DNA of 64,000 bases from Rhodovastum sp963714255. GTDB lineage: Bacteria > Pseudomonadota > Alphaproteobacteria > Acetobacterales > Acetobacteraceae. The DNA is taken from assembly GCA_963714255.1 (NCBI GenBank), contig CAVQNU010000012.1, forward strand, positions 1 through 64,000. The letters are read 5' to 3'. Positions 36,446 to 46,182 of this stretch are shown here, in pieces. Below the pieces are notes generated by a model. It was given only the letters and a program-made list of their open reading frames with translations, was not told the DNA's origin and searched no databases. How positions within the stretch are numbered: position 1 is the stretch's first letter; every line of letters begins with the position of its first letter. The translations under genes and the position numbers were made by a program.

Positions 36446-36855
36446 CCCCTCCCCCGGCCGATGACCTTCCCAGTGCCGCCGCGGCCCTCGCCGCCTTGCT
36501 GGAGCAGGAAAACCGCCTGCTCGACGCGCTTGATCTCGCGGCCGCGGCCGCCATGCTGCCGGCCAAGCAACACGCCGCCGCCGCCTTTGTGCGGGCACAG
36601 GCCCACACGAAAGAGTCCGGCGGCCTTGCGCCGGACTTCCGCGCGGCGGTGGCAAGCCTGGGTGCGCGCCTGCGTGCGCTCGCGGCGGAGAACCGGCGAT
36701 TGCTGGAACGCGCCCTGGCCGCCCAGGGAAGGGTGATCGCGGTGATCGCGCGGGCGGCAGGCAAGCACCCGGCCACGGCCCCGCGTTACGGCGCGTCCGG
36801 TGCGCTGGCGGGTCCGCGCACGCCCGCGCCGCTCGCCATTTCGGCGCGCATCTGA
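36442..36855 (+). CDS. FlgN-like flagellar protein
   Basis: A 137-residue helical protein. The first half has two heptad-like helices (AAALAALLEQENRLLDALDL and LRALAAENRRLLERAL). The tail YGASGALAGPRTPAPLAISARI resembles Rhodospirillales proteins labelled FlgN, a chaperone for hook-associated proteins. The assignment rests on position after flgI/flgJ and helix pattern, so moderate confidence. Confidence 0.6.
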   Translation: MTPPPADDLPSAAAALAALLEQENRLLDALDLAAAAAMLPAKQHAAAAFVRAQAHTKESGGLAPDFRAAVASLGARLRALAAENRRLLERALAAQGRVIAVIARAAGKHPATAPRYGASGALAGPRTPAPLAISARI

Positions 36856-37005
36856 CCGCCGGGCGCGAAGCCCCTACCTTGCGCGGCGTGCGCGTGATAC
36901 GCGCGCCGCCATGCAGGGGATGACAATGGAACCGGTCAGTCACATGCCGCGCCAAGCGGGGCTGACGCGCGGGCTGTCCCATGTGAGCAGATTTGGAACC
37001 AAGCC

Positions 37006-38049
37006 ATGCTGATGCGCGTCTCGCTGCTGGTCCCCGCCCCGCTGCACGGCATCTCCGGCGGATATGTCTATGACTGCGCCATCCTGGACGGGCTGCGCGA
37101 AGCCGGCCACGACGCGCATTCGATCGAACTCGCCGGCCGCCACCCGCTGGCCGATGACGCGGCGTGTGCGGCCGCCAGCGCCGCCTTCAACTCGCTGCCG
37201 GCCGATATGGTGCCGGTGATCGATGGCCTGGCCCTGCCGGCGTTTCGCGAGCGTGCAGCCGCGCTCGCCGCGCGCCGCACGGTCGGCCTGATCCATCATC
37301 CCACCGCGCTGGAGGCCGGCTACACCGAAGCCGCCCGTACCGCGCTGTGCGCGGCCGAACGCACGCTGATGAAGCTGCTGGCGCGCGTGATCGTGACCAG
37401 CCCCGCGACCGCCCAGCGCCTCACCACCGATCTCGATGTCGAGCCGCAGCGTATCGCCGTCGTGCCGCCCGGCACCGCCGATGCGCCGCGCAGCCCCGGT
37501 TCGGGCGGACCCACCTGTGCCATTCTCTCGGTCGGCGCGCTGGTGCCGCGCAAGGGCCACGACGTGCTGCTGCGCGCGCTGGCCAAACTGTTCGATCTCG
37601 ACTGGCATCTGACCATCGTCGGCAGTGCCGGCCGCGACCCGGTGCATGCCGGCGCGTTGCGTGCGCTTGCCGAACAGCTCGGCATTGCCAGGCGGGTGAC
37701 CTTCGCCGGCGAGGCCGACACCGCAACGTTGGATGCGCATTGGCAGGGCGCCGATATTTTCGCCCTGGCGACGCACTGGGAAGGCTATGGGATGGCCATC
37801 GCCGAGGCGCTGAAGCGCGGCATTCCCGTCGCCATTACCGCCGGCGGTGCGGCCGGCGCGCTGGTGACGCCGCTGAGCGGCGTGGTGTGCGCGCCGGGCG
37901 ACGAGGTCATGCTGTCGAAATCGCTGCGGCGGCTGATCTTTGATCGCGGGCTGCGGCGGGCAACCGCGGGTGCGGCCTGGGCGGAGGGGCGGAAACTGCC
38001 GGACTGGCGGACGCAGGCGGGTTTGTTTGCGGAGGGGATTGCAAAGTGA
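37006..38049 (+). CDS. Glycosyltransferase family 4 protein
   Basis: A 347-residue GT-B glycosyltransferase. The N-terminal domain starts VSLLVPAPLHGISGGYVYDC. The C-terminal domain has LSVGALVPRKGHDVLLRAL and the donor-binding region HWEGYGMAIAEALKRGIPV (E-x7-E type). It transfers a sugar from an activated donor; acceptor unknown. ATG 37006 or 37012 could be the start. It has no visible link to the flagellar genes upstream. Confidence 0.85.
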   Translation: MLMRVSLLVPAPLHGISGGYVYDCAILDGLREAGHDAHSIELAGRHPLADDAACAAASAAFNSLPADMVPVIDGLALPAFRERAAALAARRTVGLIHHPTALEAGYTEAARTALCAAERTLMKLLARVIVTSPATAQRLTTDLDVEPQRIAVVPPGTADAPRSPGSGGPTCAILSVGALVPRKGHDVLLRALAKLFDLDWHLTIVGSAGRDPVHAGALRALAEQLGIARRVTFAGEADTATLDAHWQGADIFALATHWEGYGMAIAEALKRGIPVAITAGGAAGALVTPLSGVVCAPGDEVMLSKSLRRLIFDRGLRRATAGAAWAEGRKLPDWRTQAGLFAEGIAK

Positions 38050-38055
38050 GGAAGC

Positions 38056-38158
38056 AAGGAAGGCCAGCGCTCTGCCCTGGACCCCGCACCGTAGGTAATG
38101 GGTTCCAAGGGGCCGCTGCCCCTTGGCGGGTCCAGGGCAGAGCCCTGGCCTTCCTTAC
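38056..38158. repeat. GC-rich intergenic repeat, copy 7 (short left arm, full right arm)
   Basis: A shortened left arm (AAGGCCAGCGCTCTGCCCTGGACCC), spacer GCACCGTAGGTAATGG, and a full right arm. The spacer lacks the usual CTTAAG. It is the mirror of copy 6. Confidence 0.85.
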
Positions 38159-38164
38159 TTTCTT

Positions 38165-39430
38165 ATGACCCCCCCAATCCTGGGCTGCATCGCCGACGAC
38201 ATCACCGACGCCACCTGCATGGCCTCCATGCTCGTGCAAAACGGCATGCGCACGGTGCAAACCATCGGCGTACCGCAGGCGCAGCCGGAAGCCGATGCCG
38301 TGGTGGTCGCACTGACCTCGCGCACCCTGCCGGTGCAGCAGGCCGTCGGCGAAAGCCTTGCCGCTCTGGCCTGGCTGCAGCGCGCCGGCTGCCGGCAGTT
38401 CTTATTCACCTACGGCTCGGCCTTCGACAGCACCGAAGAAGGCAATATCGGCCCGGTCGGCGACGCACTGATGGATGCGCTGGGCTGCGGCTTTGCGCTC
38501 GCTTGTCCGGCGTTTCCCGCCAATGGCCGCACCGTCTACCTGGGCCATCTGTTCTTCGGCGCGGCACTGCTGCACGAGAGCGGCCCGACACCGGTGCGCG
38601 ATGCCAATCTGGTGCGCGTGCTCGGGCGGCAGACGCGCGCGCCGGTGGGGCTGGTGCCGTTCGCTGTTGTCGAGCAGGGCGCCGCGGCGATCCGCCGCGC
38701 CATGACGGCGCTGAAAGAACAAGGCCGGCGCTGGGCGATCGTCGATGCGTTGACGGAGACCCATCTGCGCGCCATCGGCGAGGCGGCGGCGCCGCACGCG
38801 CTGATCACCGGCGGAGCGGGCGTGGCGATCGGCCTGCCGGAAAATTTCCGCCGCAGCGGATTGCTGCCGGCGCGCGCTGATGCGGGCGTACTACCCGATA
38901 TGCGAGGCCCCGGCGCCGTGATCGCCGGCGCATGCGCGCGCGCCACGCTGGCGCAGATCGGCCGGGCGCGCGCGTATCTGCCGGTGCTGGAACTCGATCC
39001 GCTCGCCACGCCGGATGCCGCGGCGCTGACGCAGCAGGCCACGCAATGGGCGGCGGCGCATGTGGGGGAATTGCCGGTCGTCATTGCGGCCTCCGCCCCG
39101 CCCGAGCGTGTGGCGGCGCTGCAGGCGCAGTTGGGTCGGGATGCCGCGGATGCGCTGCTGGAGCAAGCGCTGGCCGGCATTGCCGAAGCACTGCTGCGGC
39201 TTGGCGTTCGTCGCCTGATCGCCGCCGGCAGCGATACCGCGGCGGCGGTGGCGAGGCGCCTGCAGCTGCGCAGTCTGCGCGTCGGCGCCGCAATCGATCC
39301 TGGCGTGCCGTGGACCTACGCCGAGGGCGGCGGTGCCCCGCTGCTGCTGGCCCTGAAAAGCGGCACGTCCGGCGCGCCTGATTGCTTCCTCAAAGCATTC
39401 GCCATGCTGGAGGGCGACGAATCCGCCTGA
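38165..39430 (+). CDS. otnK: Four-carbon acid sugar kinase family protein (OtnK-like)
   Basis: A 421-residue protein of the DUF1537 kinase family, which phosphorylates 3-oxo-tetronates in four-carbon acid sugar use. It starts PILGCIADDITDATCMASML with the substrate aspartates. FTYGSAFDSTEEGNIGPVGDAL and the C-terminal nucleotide-binding part (GSDTAAAVARRL, ALKSGTSGAPDCF) are present. The usual partner genes (otnC aldolase, otnI isomerase, denD dehydrogenase) are absent nearby, so the exact substrate is open. Confidence 0.82.
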   Translation: MTPPILGCIADDITDATCMASMLVQNGMRTVQTIGVPQAQPEADAVVVALTSRTLPVQQAVGESLAALAWLQRAGCRQFLFTYGSAFDSTEEGNIGPVGDALMDALGCGFALACPAFPANGRTVYLGHLFFGAALLHESGPTPVRDANLVRVLGRQTRAPVGLVPFAVVEQGAAAIRRAMTALKEQGRRWAIVDALTETHLRAIGEAAAPHALITGGAGVAIGLPENFRRSGLLPARADAGVLPDMRGPGAVIAGACARATLAQIGRARAYLPVLELDPLATPDAAALTQQATQWAAAHVGELPVVIAASAPPERVAALQAQLGRDAADALLEQALAGIAEALLRLGVRRLIAAGSDTAAAVARRLQLRSLRVGAAIDPGVPWTYAEGGGAPLLLALKSGTSGAPDCFLKAFAMLEGDESA

Positions 39431-39550
39431 CGCTGTCGCCAGCGTACAAGCATCAGTCGTCGTGCGGCGGCAACGCGGGCTGTGCCGGCAGGCAGACAGA
39501 GGCGCCTTAGCTGTCGCCCCCGCCCGGCCTGCGTGGTCCGCTGCGTCCTG

Positions 39551-40048
39551 TCAGCTCGCGGTTTCGCCGTCGTTCGGGGTTTCAGTCGGGGCCGGAGCCT
39601 GGCTCTCGACTTTCTTGCGCCGCGTGATGGTGCGCTTCACCAGCGCCTTTGCGGCGGCCTTCGCCGGGGCGGCCTTCCGGGCACTCGCCTTCACCGTCGC
39701 GGCCCGCTTGGCCGCTGCCTTTTTCGGTGCAGCGGCGGCGGCGCGCGCCGCCTTTTTCGGTGCAGCGACCTTCTTCGGCGCGGCGGTCTTTTTCGCCGCG
39801 CCGGTCTTTTTCCCTGCTCCGGTCTTTTTCGCCTCGACGGTCTTCTTCGCCACCGCGCGGGTCGCGATCTTTTTCGCCGCCGCTGTTTTCGAAGCGGCCT
39901 TCTTCGCCGCCGGCTTCTCCGCGGCCTTGGTGGTCGCCTTCTTTGGCGCGGCCTTCCTGGCGGCCGGCTTGGCAGCCGCCTTCTTGGTGGTGGCCCGTAC
40001 CGCAAGCGCCATGGCACTCGGTCGGGTCTTCGTTGCCTCGGTGGTCAC
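39551..40048 (-). CDS. Histone H1-like lysine/alanine-rich DNA-binding protein
   Basis: A 165-residue basic protein made of lysine/alanine-rich repeats (KKAAAKPAARKAAPKKA, KKTGAGKKTGAAKK and similar), with few other residue types. This is the style of bacterial histone H1-like and PhaF-tail proteins, which bind DNA non-specifically. GTG 40048 is preferred since AAGGAG lies nine bases upstream. The acidic end is short. A role in nucleoid compaction is inferred from composition only. Confidence 0.75.
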   Translation of the reverse strand: MTTEATKTRPSAMALAVRATTKKAAAKPAARKAAPKKATTKAAEKPAAKKAASKTAAAKKIATRAVAKKTVEAKKTGAGKKTGAAKKTAAPKKVAAPKKAARAAAAAPKKAAAKRAATVKASARKAAPAKAAAKALVKRTITRRKKVESQAPAPTETPNDGETAS

Positions 40049-40577
40049 CTGGAGGAACTCCTTGTTTGCCGTGGTGGAGAACGCCGGCACGCCGGACCGC
40101 CCCAATGCGGCCGGCTCCGCAACATGCAGTCGGCACGCGGCGGGATGGCGACAGACCGGCGCACCTGCCTGCGGTCACGAAGCATCAGGCGGCGTGCCCG
40201 CATCCGCGTCATGCCGATCGCGCGGGCGGTCCGGTGTACCGCCCTCATCGATGCGCATGCCTCTCCCGCGAATGCCGTTCCCACGTATGCGGGCGTCGCG
40301 CGCATCGATGTCTTCGGCACGCAGAGGGCACGTTTCCTGTCGGCGCTGCTGCGCGGTCGGCTGCGCTCTGTCCGGACAAAACTGCGGCCCATCGACCGTA
40401 CCTTCCCAGTTGCGCGCACCAGCCGGTTCTTCTGCACAAGTCCGCCGTACCGAGGGAGCTGTACAAGTCGGCTGTACGAGTTCCGCAAATCGGTCAAGCG
40501 CACGCTGACTCCGCTATCCGCGTTCTCGCCCGCCCGTGTCAATAAAAATGCCGCCATTACTTGCTCCGCCCACGACG
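40049..40577. other. Intergenic segment between the H1-like gene and prpC, no gene recognised
   Basis: About 530 bases. Open frames here lack ribosome-binding sites and recognisable products. The promoter of the H1-like gene must be near 40050-40150. No RNA gene seen. Confidence 0.45.
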
Positions 40578-40610
40578 AAAAAAAGCGCCGCGGCATCACT
40601 GCCGCGGCGC
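40578..40610 (-). terminator. Rho-independent terminator after prpC
   Basis: GCGCCGCGGC (40585-40594) pairs with GCCGCGGCGC (40601-40610). On the reverse strand the stem is followed by seven T (40578-40584). This is a textbook terminator for the leftward prpD-prpC operon, about 50 bases after its stop. Confidence 0.9.
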
Positions 40611-40663
40611 GCGTGCGATCAGGCTCGACGGCGGGCGCGACCTGAGTCGCGCACGCCGCTTCG

Positions 40664-41818
40664 TCAGCGCTTGGACAACGGCACGAAAGTCGCGGTTTCC
40701 GGCCCCGTGTAGTTCGCGGTCGGGCGGATGATCTTGCCGTCGATGCGCTGCTCGATCACGTGCGCGGACCAGCCGGCGGTGCGCGCGATGACAAACAGCG
40801 GCGTAAACATCTCGGTCGGCACGCCGAGCGTGTGGTACGAAACGGCGCTGTACCAGTCGAGGTTCGGGAACATCCGCTTGGTCTGCATCATCACCTGCTC
40901 GATGCGCTCGGCGATATCGAACATGCGCAGCGAGCCGGCGTGCTCGGAGATGTGCTTGGCCACGCCCTTGATCACCTGGTTGCGCGGATCGGCGATGGTG
41001 TAGACCGGATGGCCGAAGCCGATGATGACCTCCTTGTGCTCCATGCGCCGGCGGATGTCGGCCTCCGCTTCGTCGGCCGTCGCGTAGCGCTTCTGGATCT
41101 CGAAGGCCGCCTCGTTGGCGCCGCCGTGCTTGGGGCCGCGCAGCGCCCCGATGCCGCCGCAGATCGCCGAGTACATGTCGCTGCCGGTGCCGGCCACCAC
41201 CCGGCAGGCGAAGGTCGAGGCGTTGAACTCATGCTCGGCATAGAGGTTCAACGAGGTGTGCATCGCCCGCACCCATTCCGCCGACGGCGGCTTGCCGTGC
41301 AGCAGGTGCAGGAAGTGACCGCCGATGCTGTCGTCGTTGGTCTCGATCCTGGTCTCGCGGCCGTGGTGCGACCAATGGAACCAATACAGCAGCATCGGGC
41401 CCAGGCAGGCCAGCAGCCGGTCGGCGATGTCGCGCGCGCCGGAGGTGGTGTGCCCCTCCTTCTCCGGCAGCACGCAGCCGAGCGCTGAGACGCCGGTGCG
41501 CATCACGTCCATCGGATGCGCGGCGGCCGGAATCGACTTCAGCACCTCCTGCACCGCCTTCGGCAGGCCGCGCAGCTCGCGCAGCTTGGTTTTGTAGGCG
41601 ATCAGCTCGTGCATGTTCGGCAGCGTGCCATGCACCAGCAGATGGGCGATCTCCTCGAACTCGCAGACTTCGGCGATGTCGAGGATGTCGTAGCCGCGGT
41701 ATTTCAGGTCGTTGCCCGTGCGGCCGACGGTGCACAGCGCCGTATTGCCCGCGGCCACGCCGGACAGGGCAACCGACTTCTTCGGCTTCAGGGTGGCGGG
41801 CGGGGCGGTTTCGTTCAT
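40664..41818 (-). CDS. prpC: 2-methylcitrate synthase
   Basis: A 384-residue citrate-synthase-fold enzyme joining propionyl-CoA and oxaloacetate to 2-methylcitrate. Active-site motifs: SHHGRETRIETND, GPKHGGANEAAFE, GFGHPVYTIADPR. It is short and lacks the N-terminal extension of type I citrate synthase, as usual for PrpC. GGAGG lies before ATG 41818. It follows prpD by 52 bases in one operon. Some citrate synthase activity is common in this family. Confidence 0.92.
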   Translation of the reverse strand: MNETAPPATLKPKKSVALSGVAAGNTALCTVGRTGNDLKYRGYDILDIAEVCEFEEIAHLLVHGTLPNMHELIAYKTKLRELRGLPKAVQEVLKSIPAAAHPMDVMRTGVSALGCVLPEKEGHTTSGARDIADRLLACLGPMLLYWFHWSHHGRETRIETNDDSIGGHFLHLLHGKPPSAEWVRAMHTSLNLYAEHEFNASTFACRVVAGTGSDMYSAICGGIGALRGPKHGGANEAAFEIQKRYATADEAEADIRRRMEHKEVIIGFGHPVYTIADPRNQVIKGVAKHISEHAGSLRMFDIAERIEQVMMQTKRMFPNLDWYSAVSYHTLGVPTEMFTPLFVIARTAGWSAHVIEQRIDGKIIRPTANYTGPETATFVPLSKR

Positions 41819-41870
41819 TGCTTTCCCTCCTGTTGTTCAACTTATGCCCGGTCTGGCACGCGTCCCGGCC

Positions 41871-43394
41871 TCAAAAAATGCCGGGCTTGCCGGTCTCAAG
41901 CTCGCCCTTCCGCAAGGTCACGTTCAGCAGGTGCAGTTCGCCCGCCGCCAGCCGCGGCAGATCCTGCACCACCTCGATGAAGCGGTTCGCCTCGCGGGCG
42001 GAGACAATGGCTTCGGTCAGGATGCGGAACTTACGGATGTAATCCTCGCGGCCGAACGGCCTGGCGCCCAGCGGATGCGCGTTGGCCACTGCCAGTTCGT
42101 CCACCAGCGTGGAGCCATCCTTCATCAGCACCTCGACGCGTCCGCCGAAGGCCAGCTCGTCCGGGTCCTTCGAATGGTAGCGGCGCGTCCATTCCGGGTC
42201 TTCGCGCGTTTCGATCCTGTGCCACAGCTCGACCGTATCCTTCCGGGCGGCCCGCTTCGGATCGTAGCTGTCCACATGGTGCCAGCGGCCGTCCTGCAGG
42301 GCGACCGCGAAGATGTACATGATCGAGTGATCCAGCGTCTCGCGGCTCGCCTTCGGGTCCATCTTCTGCGGATCGTTGGCACCGGTGCCGATCACATAAT
42401 GGGTGTGATGGCTGGTGTGCAGGATGATCTTCTCGATTTTCGTCAGATCGGGGATCTGCTCACGCATCCGGAACGCCAGGTCGATCAGCGCCTGGCTCTG
42501 GTACTCGGCGCTGTGCTCCTTGGTGTAGCTGTCCAGAATGGCGCGCTTGGCCTCGCCGGGCTCGGGCAGCGGCACATGGTAGACCGCCTCGGGCAGGCCC
42601 TGGTCGCGCGCGGTGCGGCCGGAAAGAATCCACGCGATCACCGAATCCTCGCCTTCATAGATCGGGCTCGGCGCCCCCTCGCCGCGCATCACCCGGTCCA
42701 CCGCCTCCACCGCCAGCTTGCCGGCATGCGCCGGGGCATAGGCTTTCCAGCTGCTGATCTCGCCCTTGCGCGACTGGCGGGTGGTGACGCTGACATGCAG
42801 CGCCTGCTGCACCGCCTGGTAGATCACCTCCTGCTTGAGGCCGAGCAGCGTGCCGATGCCGGCCGCCTGCGCCGGGCACAGATGGGCGATGTGGTCGATC
42901 TTGTGCTCGTGCAGACAGATCGCGCGCACCAGGTCGATATGGATTTCATAGCCGGTGGCGATGCCGCGGATCAGGTCCTTGCCCGACTTCTCCAGCGTCT
43001 GCGCCACCGCCAGGATCGGCGGAATGTTATCGCCCGGATGCGAATAGTCCGCGGCGAGGAACGTGTCGTGCATATCAAGCTCGCGCACCGCGGTGCCGTT
43101 CGCCCAGGCGGCCCATTCCGGGCTGACCCGCTTGGAGCCGGGCACGCCGAACACGGTCGCCCCGCCCTTGCGCGGATGGCCGAGCGCCATGTCGCGCGCG
43201 GAGACCACCGGGCGGCGGTTGATCGCCGCCAGCGCCACCGCGGCATTGTCGATGATGCGGTTGATGATCATCTCGGCCACGTCGCGCTGAACCGCGACGC
43301 GATCGACGGCCACGCCGGCGATCTTCCAGGCAAGCTGCTGCTCGCGCGCGAGCTTGGCCTTGGAGGGGTACACTTTCACGTCGTGCAGCTTCAT
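41871..43394 (-). CDS. prpD: 2-methylcitrate dehydratase
   Basis: A 507-residue PrpD (MmgE/PrpD family), the second step of the methylcitrate cycle for propionate. WKIAGVAVDRVAVQRDVAEM at the start, then ADYSHPGDNIPPILAVAQ, HKIDHIAHLCPAQAAGIGTLLGL, SRKGEISSWKAYAPAHAGK. It is complete. No prpB (methylisocitrate lyase) or prpR regulator is in the window, so the cycle is completed elsewhere. Confidence 0.93.
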   Translation of the reverse strand: MKLHDVKVYPSKAKLAREQQLAWKIAGVAVDRVAVQRDVAEMIINRIIDNAAVALAAINRRPVVSARDMALGHPRKGGATVFGVPGSKRVSPEWAAWANGTAVRELDMHDTFLAADYSHPGDNIPPILAVAQTLEKSGKDLIRGIATGYEIHIDLVRAICLHEHKIDHIAHLCPAQAAGIGTLLGLKQEVIYQAVQQALHVSVTTRQSRKGEISSWKAYAPAHAGKLAVEAVDRVMRGEGAPSPIYEGEDSVIAWILSGRTARDQGLPEAVYHVPLPEPGEAKRAILDSYTKEHSAEYQSQALIDLAFRMREQIPDLTKIEKIILHTSHHTHYVIGTGANDPQKMDPKASRETLDHSIMYIFAVALQDGRWHHVDSYDPKRAARKDTVELWHRIETREDPEWTRRYHSKDPDELAFGGRVEVLMKDGSTLVDELAVANAHPLGARPFGREDYIRKFRILTEAIVSAREANRFIEVVQDLPRLAAGELHLLNVTLRKGELETGKPGIF

Positions 43395-43804
43395 GCGTCA
43401 CTCCTGGGGCGGGGGCGGCGGTCAACGCTGGAACATGCGTTGTGGCGCGCGCGGTCTGTCGGTGGCCCAGGCGTTGCCCGGGCGCGGGGCGGCCCTTCCT
43501 AGTGTCCCGCCCAGGCAACGGCAAGCCGCACACCGGACGCCGCCGCATGAAGCGCGTTATTGCGCCATCGCCTCCACGCCCGCGGAATCGGGAACCAGCC
43601 AACAGAAAAGCGGTCCATTCGCCCGCACGCCCGGTCCGCCGCGCGGGCACGACCGGATCGGCATCTTCGGCGTTTGCCTGGCGGGAAAACGCCCGGCTTT
43701 TCCGCCGCTTCCTGCTGCGCGGCCTGCGCATGGCACGGTTGCGATGCCGCCCCGTTACGTCCTAGATTTGCCCAGGTCGGAGGAACACGCTGGGGAGGAG
43801 ATTG
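43395..43804. other. Divergent intergenic region between prpD and a secreted protein gene
   Basis: 410 bases holding promoters for both directions. Several open frames but none convincing; no RNA gene seen. Confidence 0.45.
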
Positions 43805-44326
43805 ATGCCGGAGATCTGGAAAGCGGCCCTGCCCGGCCTGGTCGCGTTGCCGTTGCTGGCAAGCAATGTGAAGGCCGACGTGACGACATTCGCGCATGTC
43901 GGCGCCTGGGAGGCGTTCGGGGGCCTGACGAACGATGGCACCCCGGTCTGCGGCGTCTCGGCCGAGGGCGGCGGACGCTGGTTCGGGCTGAAATACTTCA
44001 AGGGTGACGACAGCCTGACCATCCAGCTCAGCAAAGACAGCTGGAAAGTCAAGAACGGCACCAAAATCACCGTGACGATGCAGATCGACGACGAAGATCC
44101 CTGGCGCGCCTCGGCAACCGCGTTCCATATGAACGACGGCGACGCGGCCTTGCAGTTCAGCATCGGCTCCGGTCAGCTTGCCCAGTGGATGCAGGAATTC
44201 CGCGGGGGCAATACCCTGTTCATCCGCTTCCCCAACGACAACGTCGAAGACTGGCGTGCCGATCTGACCGGATCGGATGCCATCGGTGACGCGATGACAC
44301 GCTGCCTGCGCGCGATGGGGGAATGA
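43805..44326 (+). CDS. Secreted protein of unknown function
   Basis: A 173-residue protein with a signal peptide of about 23 residues (EIWKAALPGLVALPLLASNVKA). The mature part has two cysteines (CGVSAEGGG and TRCLRAMGE) that could form a disulfide. It contains GGRWFGLKYFKGDDSLTIQL and DPWRASATAFHM. The layout resembles invasion-associated/IalB-like small periplasmic proteins, but I cannot place it firmly. ATG 43805 follows GGGGAGGAG. Confidence 0.6.
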   Translation: MPEIWKAALPGLVALPLLASNVKADVTTFAHVGAWEAFGGLTNDGTPVCGVSAEGGGRWFGLKYFKGDDSLTIQLSKDSWKVKNGTKITVTMQIDDEDPWRASATAFHMNDGDAALQFSIGSGQLAQWMQEFRGGNTLFIRFPNDNVEDWRADLTGSDAIGDAMTRCLRAMGE

Positions 44327-44561
44327 CCGGGCCGGCCGGCTGCGCGGGCGCGCGCCGGTCGTTGCCTTGAACCGCCCGCCTGCGGGGGCCGCCAGAGGTG
44401 CGGCTTGATCCGCCAGCCCCGGGCCCTCAAGATGGGTGCACCGCAGCAGGTCGAGGTGCCCCCCTGTTTGTCACAAGCCCCATGCGCCGGCAGCCCGACT
44501 GCGTCCGGGAAACGGGGTGGTGCGCCTGCCAGGCGCCAACCCTCGCGCCGTGTGCCTGAGC

Positions 44562-45068
44562 GTGGACGACACCGCCCCCCCCGACCCCGCCACCACGCGC
44601 CTGATGCGCGTGTCGCTGGACGGCGAGGCGCTCACCCGCCTCTCCCCCATCCTGGAAGCCGACCGCGCCCAGGCGGTGGCCGACCTGCAGGCGGAAAACC
44701 GCTTTGCCCCGGTGTCCCATGCGGCCGCCCGCGACGCCGGCCCCTATGCGCTGCGCCTGTCCATTCACGAAGGCCGGCTGGTGTTCGACATCCGCCGCGC
44801 CGACGACACCCCGCTGGTGGCCGTGGTGCTGGCGCTCGGCCCGTTCCGCAGCCTGATCAAAGACTACCAGATGCTGGTCGACAGCCACTTCAAGGCAGTC
44901 GAGGAAGGCCGCGAGGCGCGCATCCAGGCAATCGACATGGGAAGGCGGGGCCTGCATAACGAAGGCGCGCAGCTCATGATCACCCGGCTGGACGGCAAGG
45001 TGGAGATCGACTTTGCCACCGCCCGCCGCCTGTTCACCCTGCTGTGCGTGCTGCACCACCGCATCTGA
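44562..45068 (+). CDS. UPF0262 family protein
   Basis: A protein of about 168 residues whose core (RLVFDIRRADDTPLVAVVLAL, FRSLIKDYQMLVDSHF, IQAIDMGRRGLHNEGAQLM, TARRLFTLLCVLHH) matches the uncharacterised alphaproteobacterial UPF0262 family. The start is uncertain: in-frame GTG codons lie at 44520, 44550 and 44562. It ends 13 bases before mtnA, suggesting co-transcription. Confidence 0.82.
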   Translation: MDDTAPPDPATTRLMRVSLDGEALTRLSPILEADRAQAVADLQAENRFAPVSHAAARDAGPYALRLSIHEGRLVFDIRRADDTPLVAVVLALGPFRSLIKDYQMLVDSHFKAVEEGREARIQAIDMGRRGLHNEGAQLMITRLDGKVEIDFATARRLFTLLCVLHHRI

Positions 45069-45081
45069 GGACCCGGCCCGC

Positions 45082-46182
45082 ATGAAGATCGACGGCACCC
45101 CGTACCGCAGCGTCTGGGTGGACCCCGATGACGGCTGGTCGGTGCGCATCTTCGACCAGACGAAGCTGCCCTGGGCATTGGAAATCCTCCGCCTGACCAC
45201 GGTTGAGCAGGCCGCGCACGCCATCCGCTCCATGCAGGTGCGCGGCGCCCCGCTGATCGGGGCGGTCGCCGCCTATGGCGTCTGCCTGGCGCTGCGGGAA
45301 GACGCCTCGGCCGCGGCGCTGGCGCGCGACGCCGCCATGCTGGCCGCCACCCGCCCGACCGCGGTGAATCTGCGCTGGGCGATCGAGCGCATGCGCGCTT
45401 CCCTGGCCGGCGTGGCGCCCGGCGCGCTGGTTGCCGCCGCCTACGCCGAGGCCGGCCGCATCGCCGATGAAGACGCCGCCCAGTGCGAGGCCATCGGCCG
45501 CCACGGCGTCGAGCTGATCGCCGGCATCGCCGCGCGCACCGGACGGCGGGTGAACGTGCTCACCCATTGCAACGCCGGCTGGCTCGCCACCGTCGACTGG
45601 GGCACCGCGCTCGCGCCCATCTACATGGCGTTCGAACGCGGCATCGACCTGCATGTCTGGGTGGACGAAACCCGCCCGCGCAACCAGGGCGCGGCCCTGA
45701 CCGCATGGGAACTGGGCCGCCACGGCGTGGCGCACACCGTGATTGCCGACAATGCCGGCGGCCACCTGATGCAGCATGGCCAGGTCGATCTGGTGATCGT
45801 CGGCACCGATCGCGTGACGCGCACGGGCGATGTGGCCAACAAGATCGGCACCTATCTGAAAGCGCTGGCGGCGCACGACAACGGCGTGCCGTTCTTTGTG
45901 GGGCTGCCCTCTACCACCATCGACTGGACGGTAGCCGACGGCGTGCGCGAAATTCCCATCGAGGAACGCAGCGGCGCCGAGGTGACGGAGATCACCGGCC
46001 GCACGGCCGACGGGCGGACCGAGACGGTGCGGGTGACCCCGTCGGAGGCCGCCAACCCGGCGTTCGACGTAACGCCGGCGCGGCTGGTGACCGAGCTGAT
46101 CACCGAACGCGGACGCTGCGCGGCGAGCGCGGAGGGGCTGCTGTCGCTGTTTCCGGAGCGGTCGCTGACGGAAGTGGGGTGA
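45082..46182 (+). CDS. mtnA: Methylthioribose-1-phosphate isomerase
   Basis: A 366-residue MtnA of the eIF-2B-like fold, converting methylthioribose 1-phosphate to methylthioribulose 1-phosphate in methionine salvage. SMQVRGAPLIGAVAAYGV near the start, catalytic cysteine in LTHCNAGWLATVDWGTAL, catalytic aspartate in GTDRVTRTGDVANKIGTY. Complete. The downstream salvage genes are not in the window. Confidence 0.94.
   Translation: MKIDGTPYRSVWVDPDDGWSVRIFDQTKLPWALEILRLTTVEQAAHAIRSMQVRGAPLIGAVAAYGVCLALREDASAAALARDAAMLAATRPTAVNLRWAIERMRASLAGVAPGALVAAAYAEAGRIADEDAAQCEAIGRHGVELIAGIAARTGRRVNVLTHCNAGWLATVDWGTALAPIYMAFERGIDLHVWVDETRPRNQGAALTAWELGRHGVAHTVIADNAGGHLMQHGQVDLVIVGTDRVTRTGDVANKIGTYLKALAAHDNGVPFFVGLPSTTIDWTVADGVREIPIEERSGAEVTEITGRTADGRTETVRVTPSEAANPAFDVTPARLVTELITERGRCAASAEGLLSLFPERSLTEVG

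Noticed and set aside
39482..40645. Long forward frame opposite the H1-like gene
   Set aside because: It is the antisense shadow of the lysine/alanine repeats, which leave few stops on the other strand.
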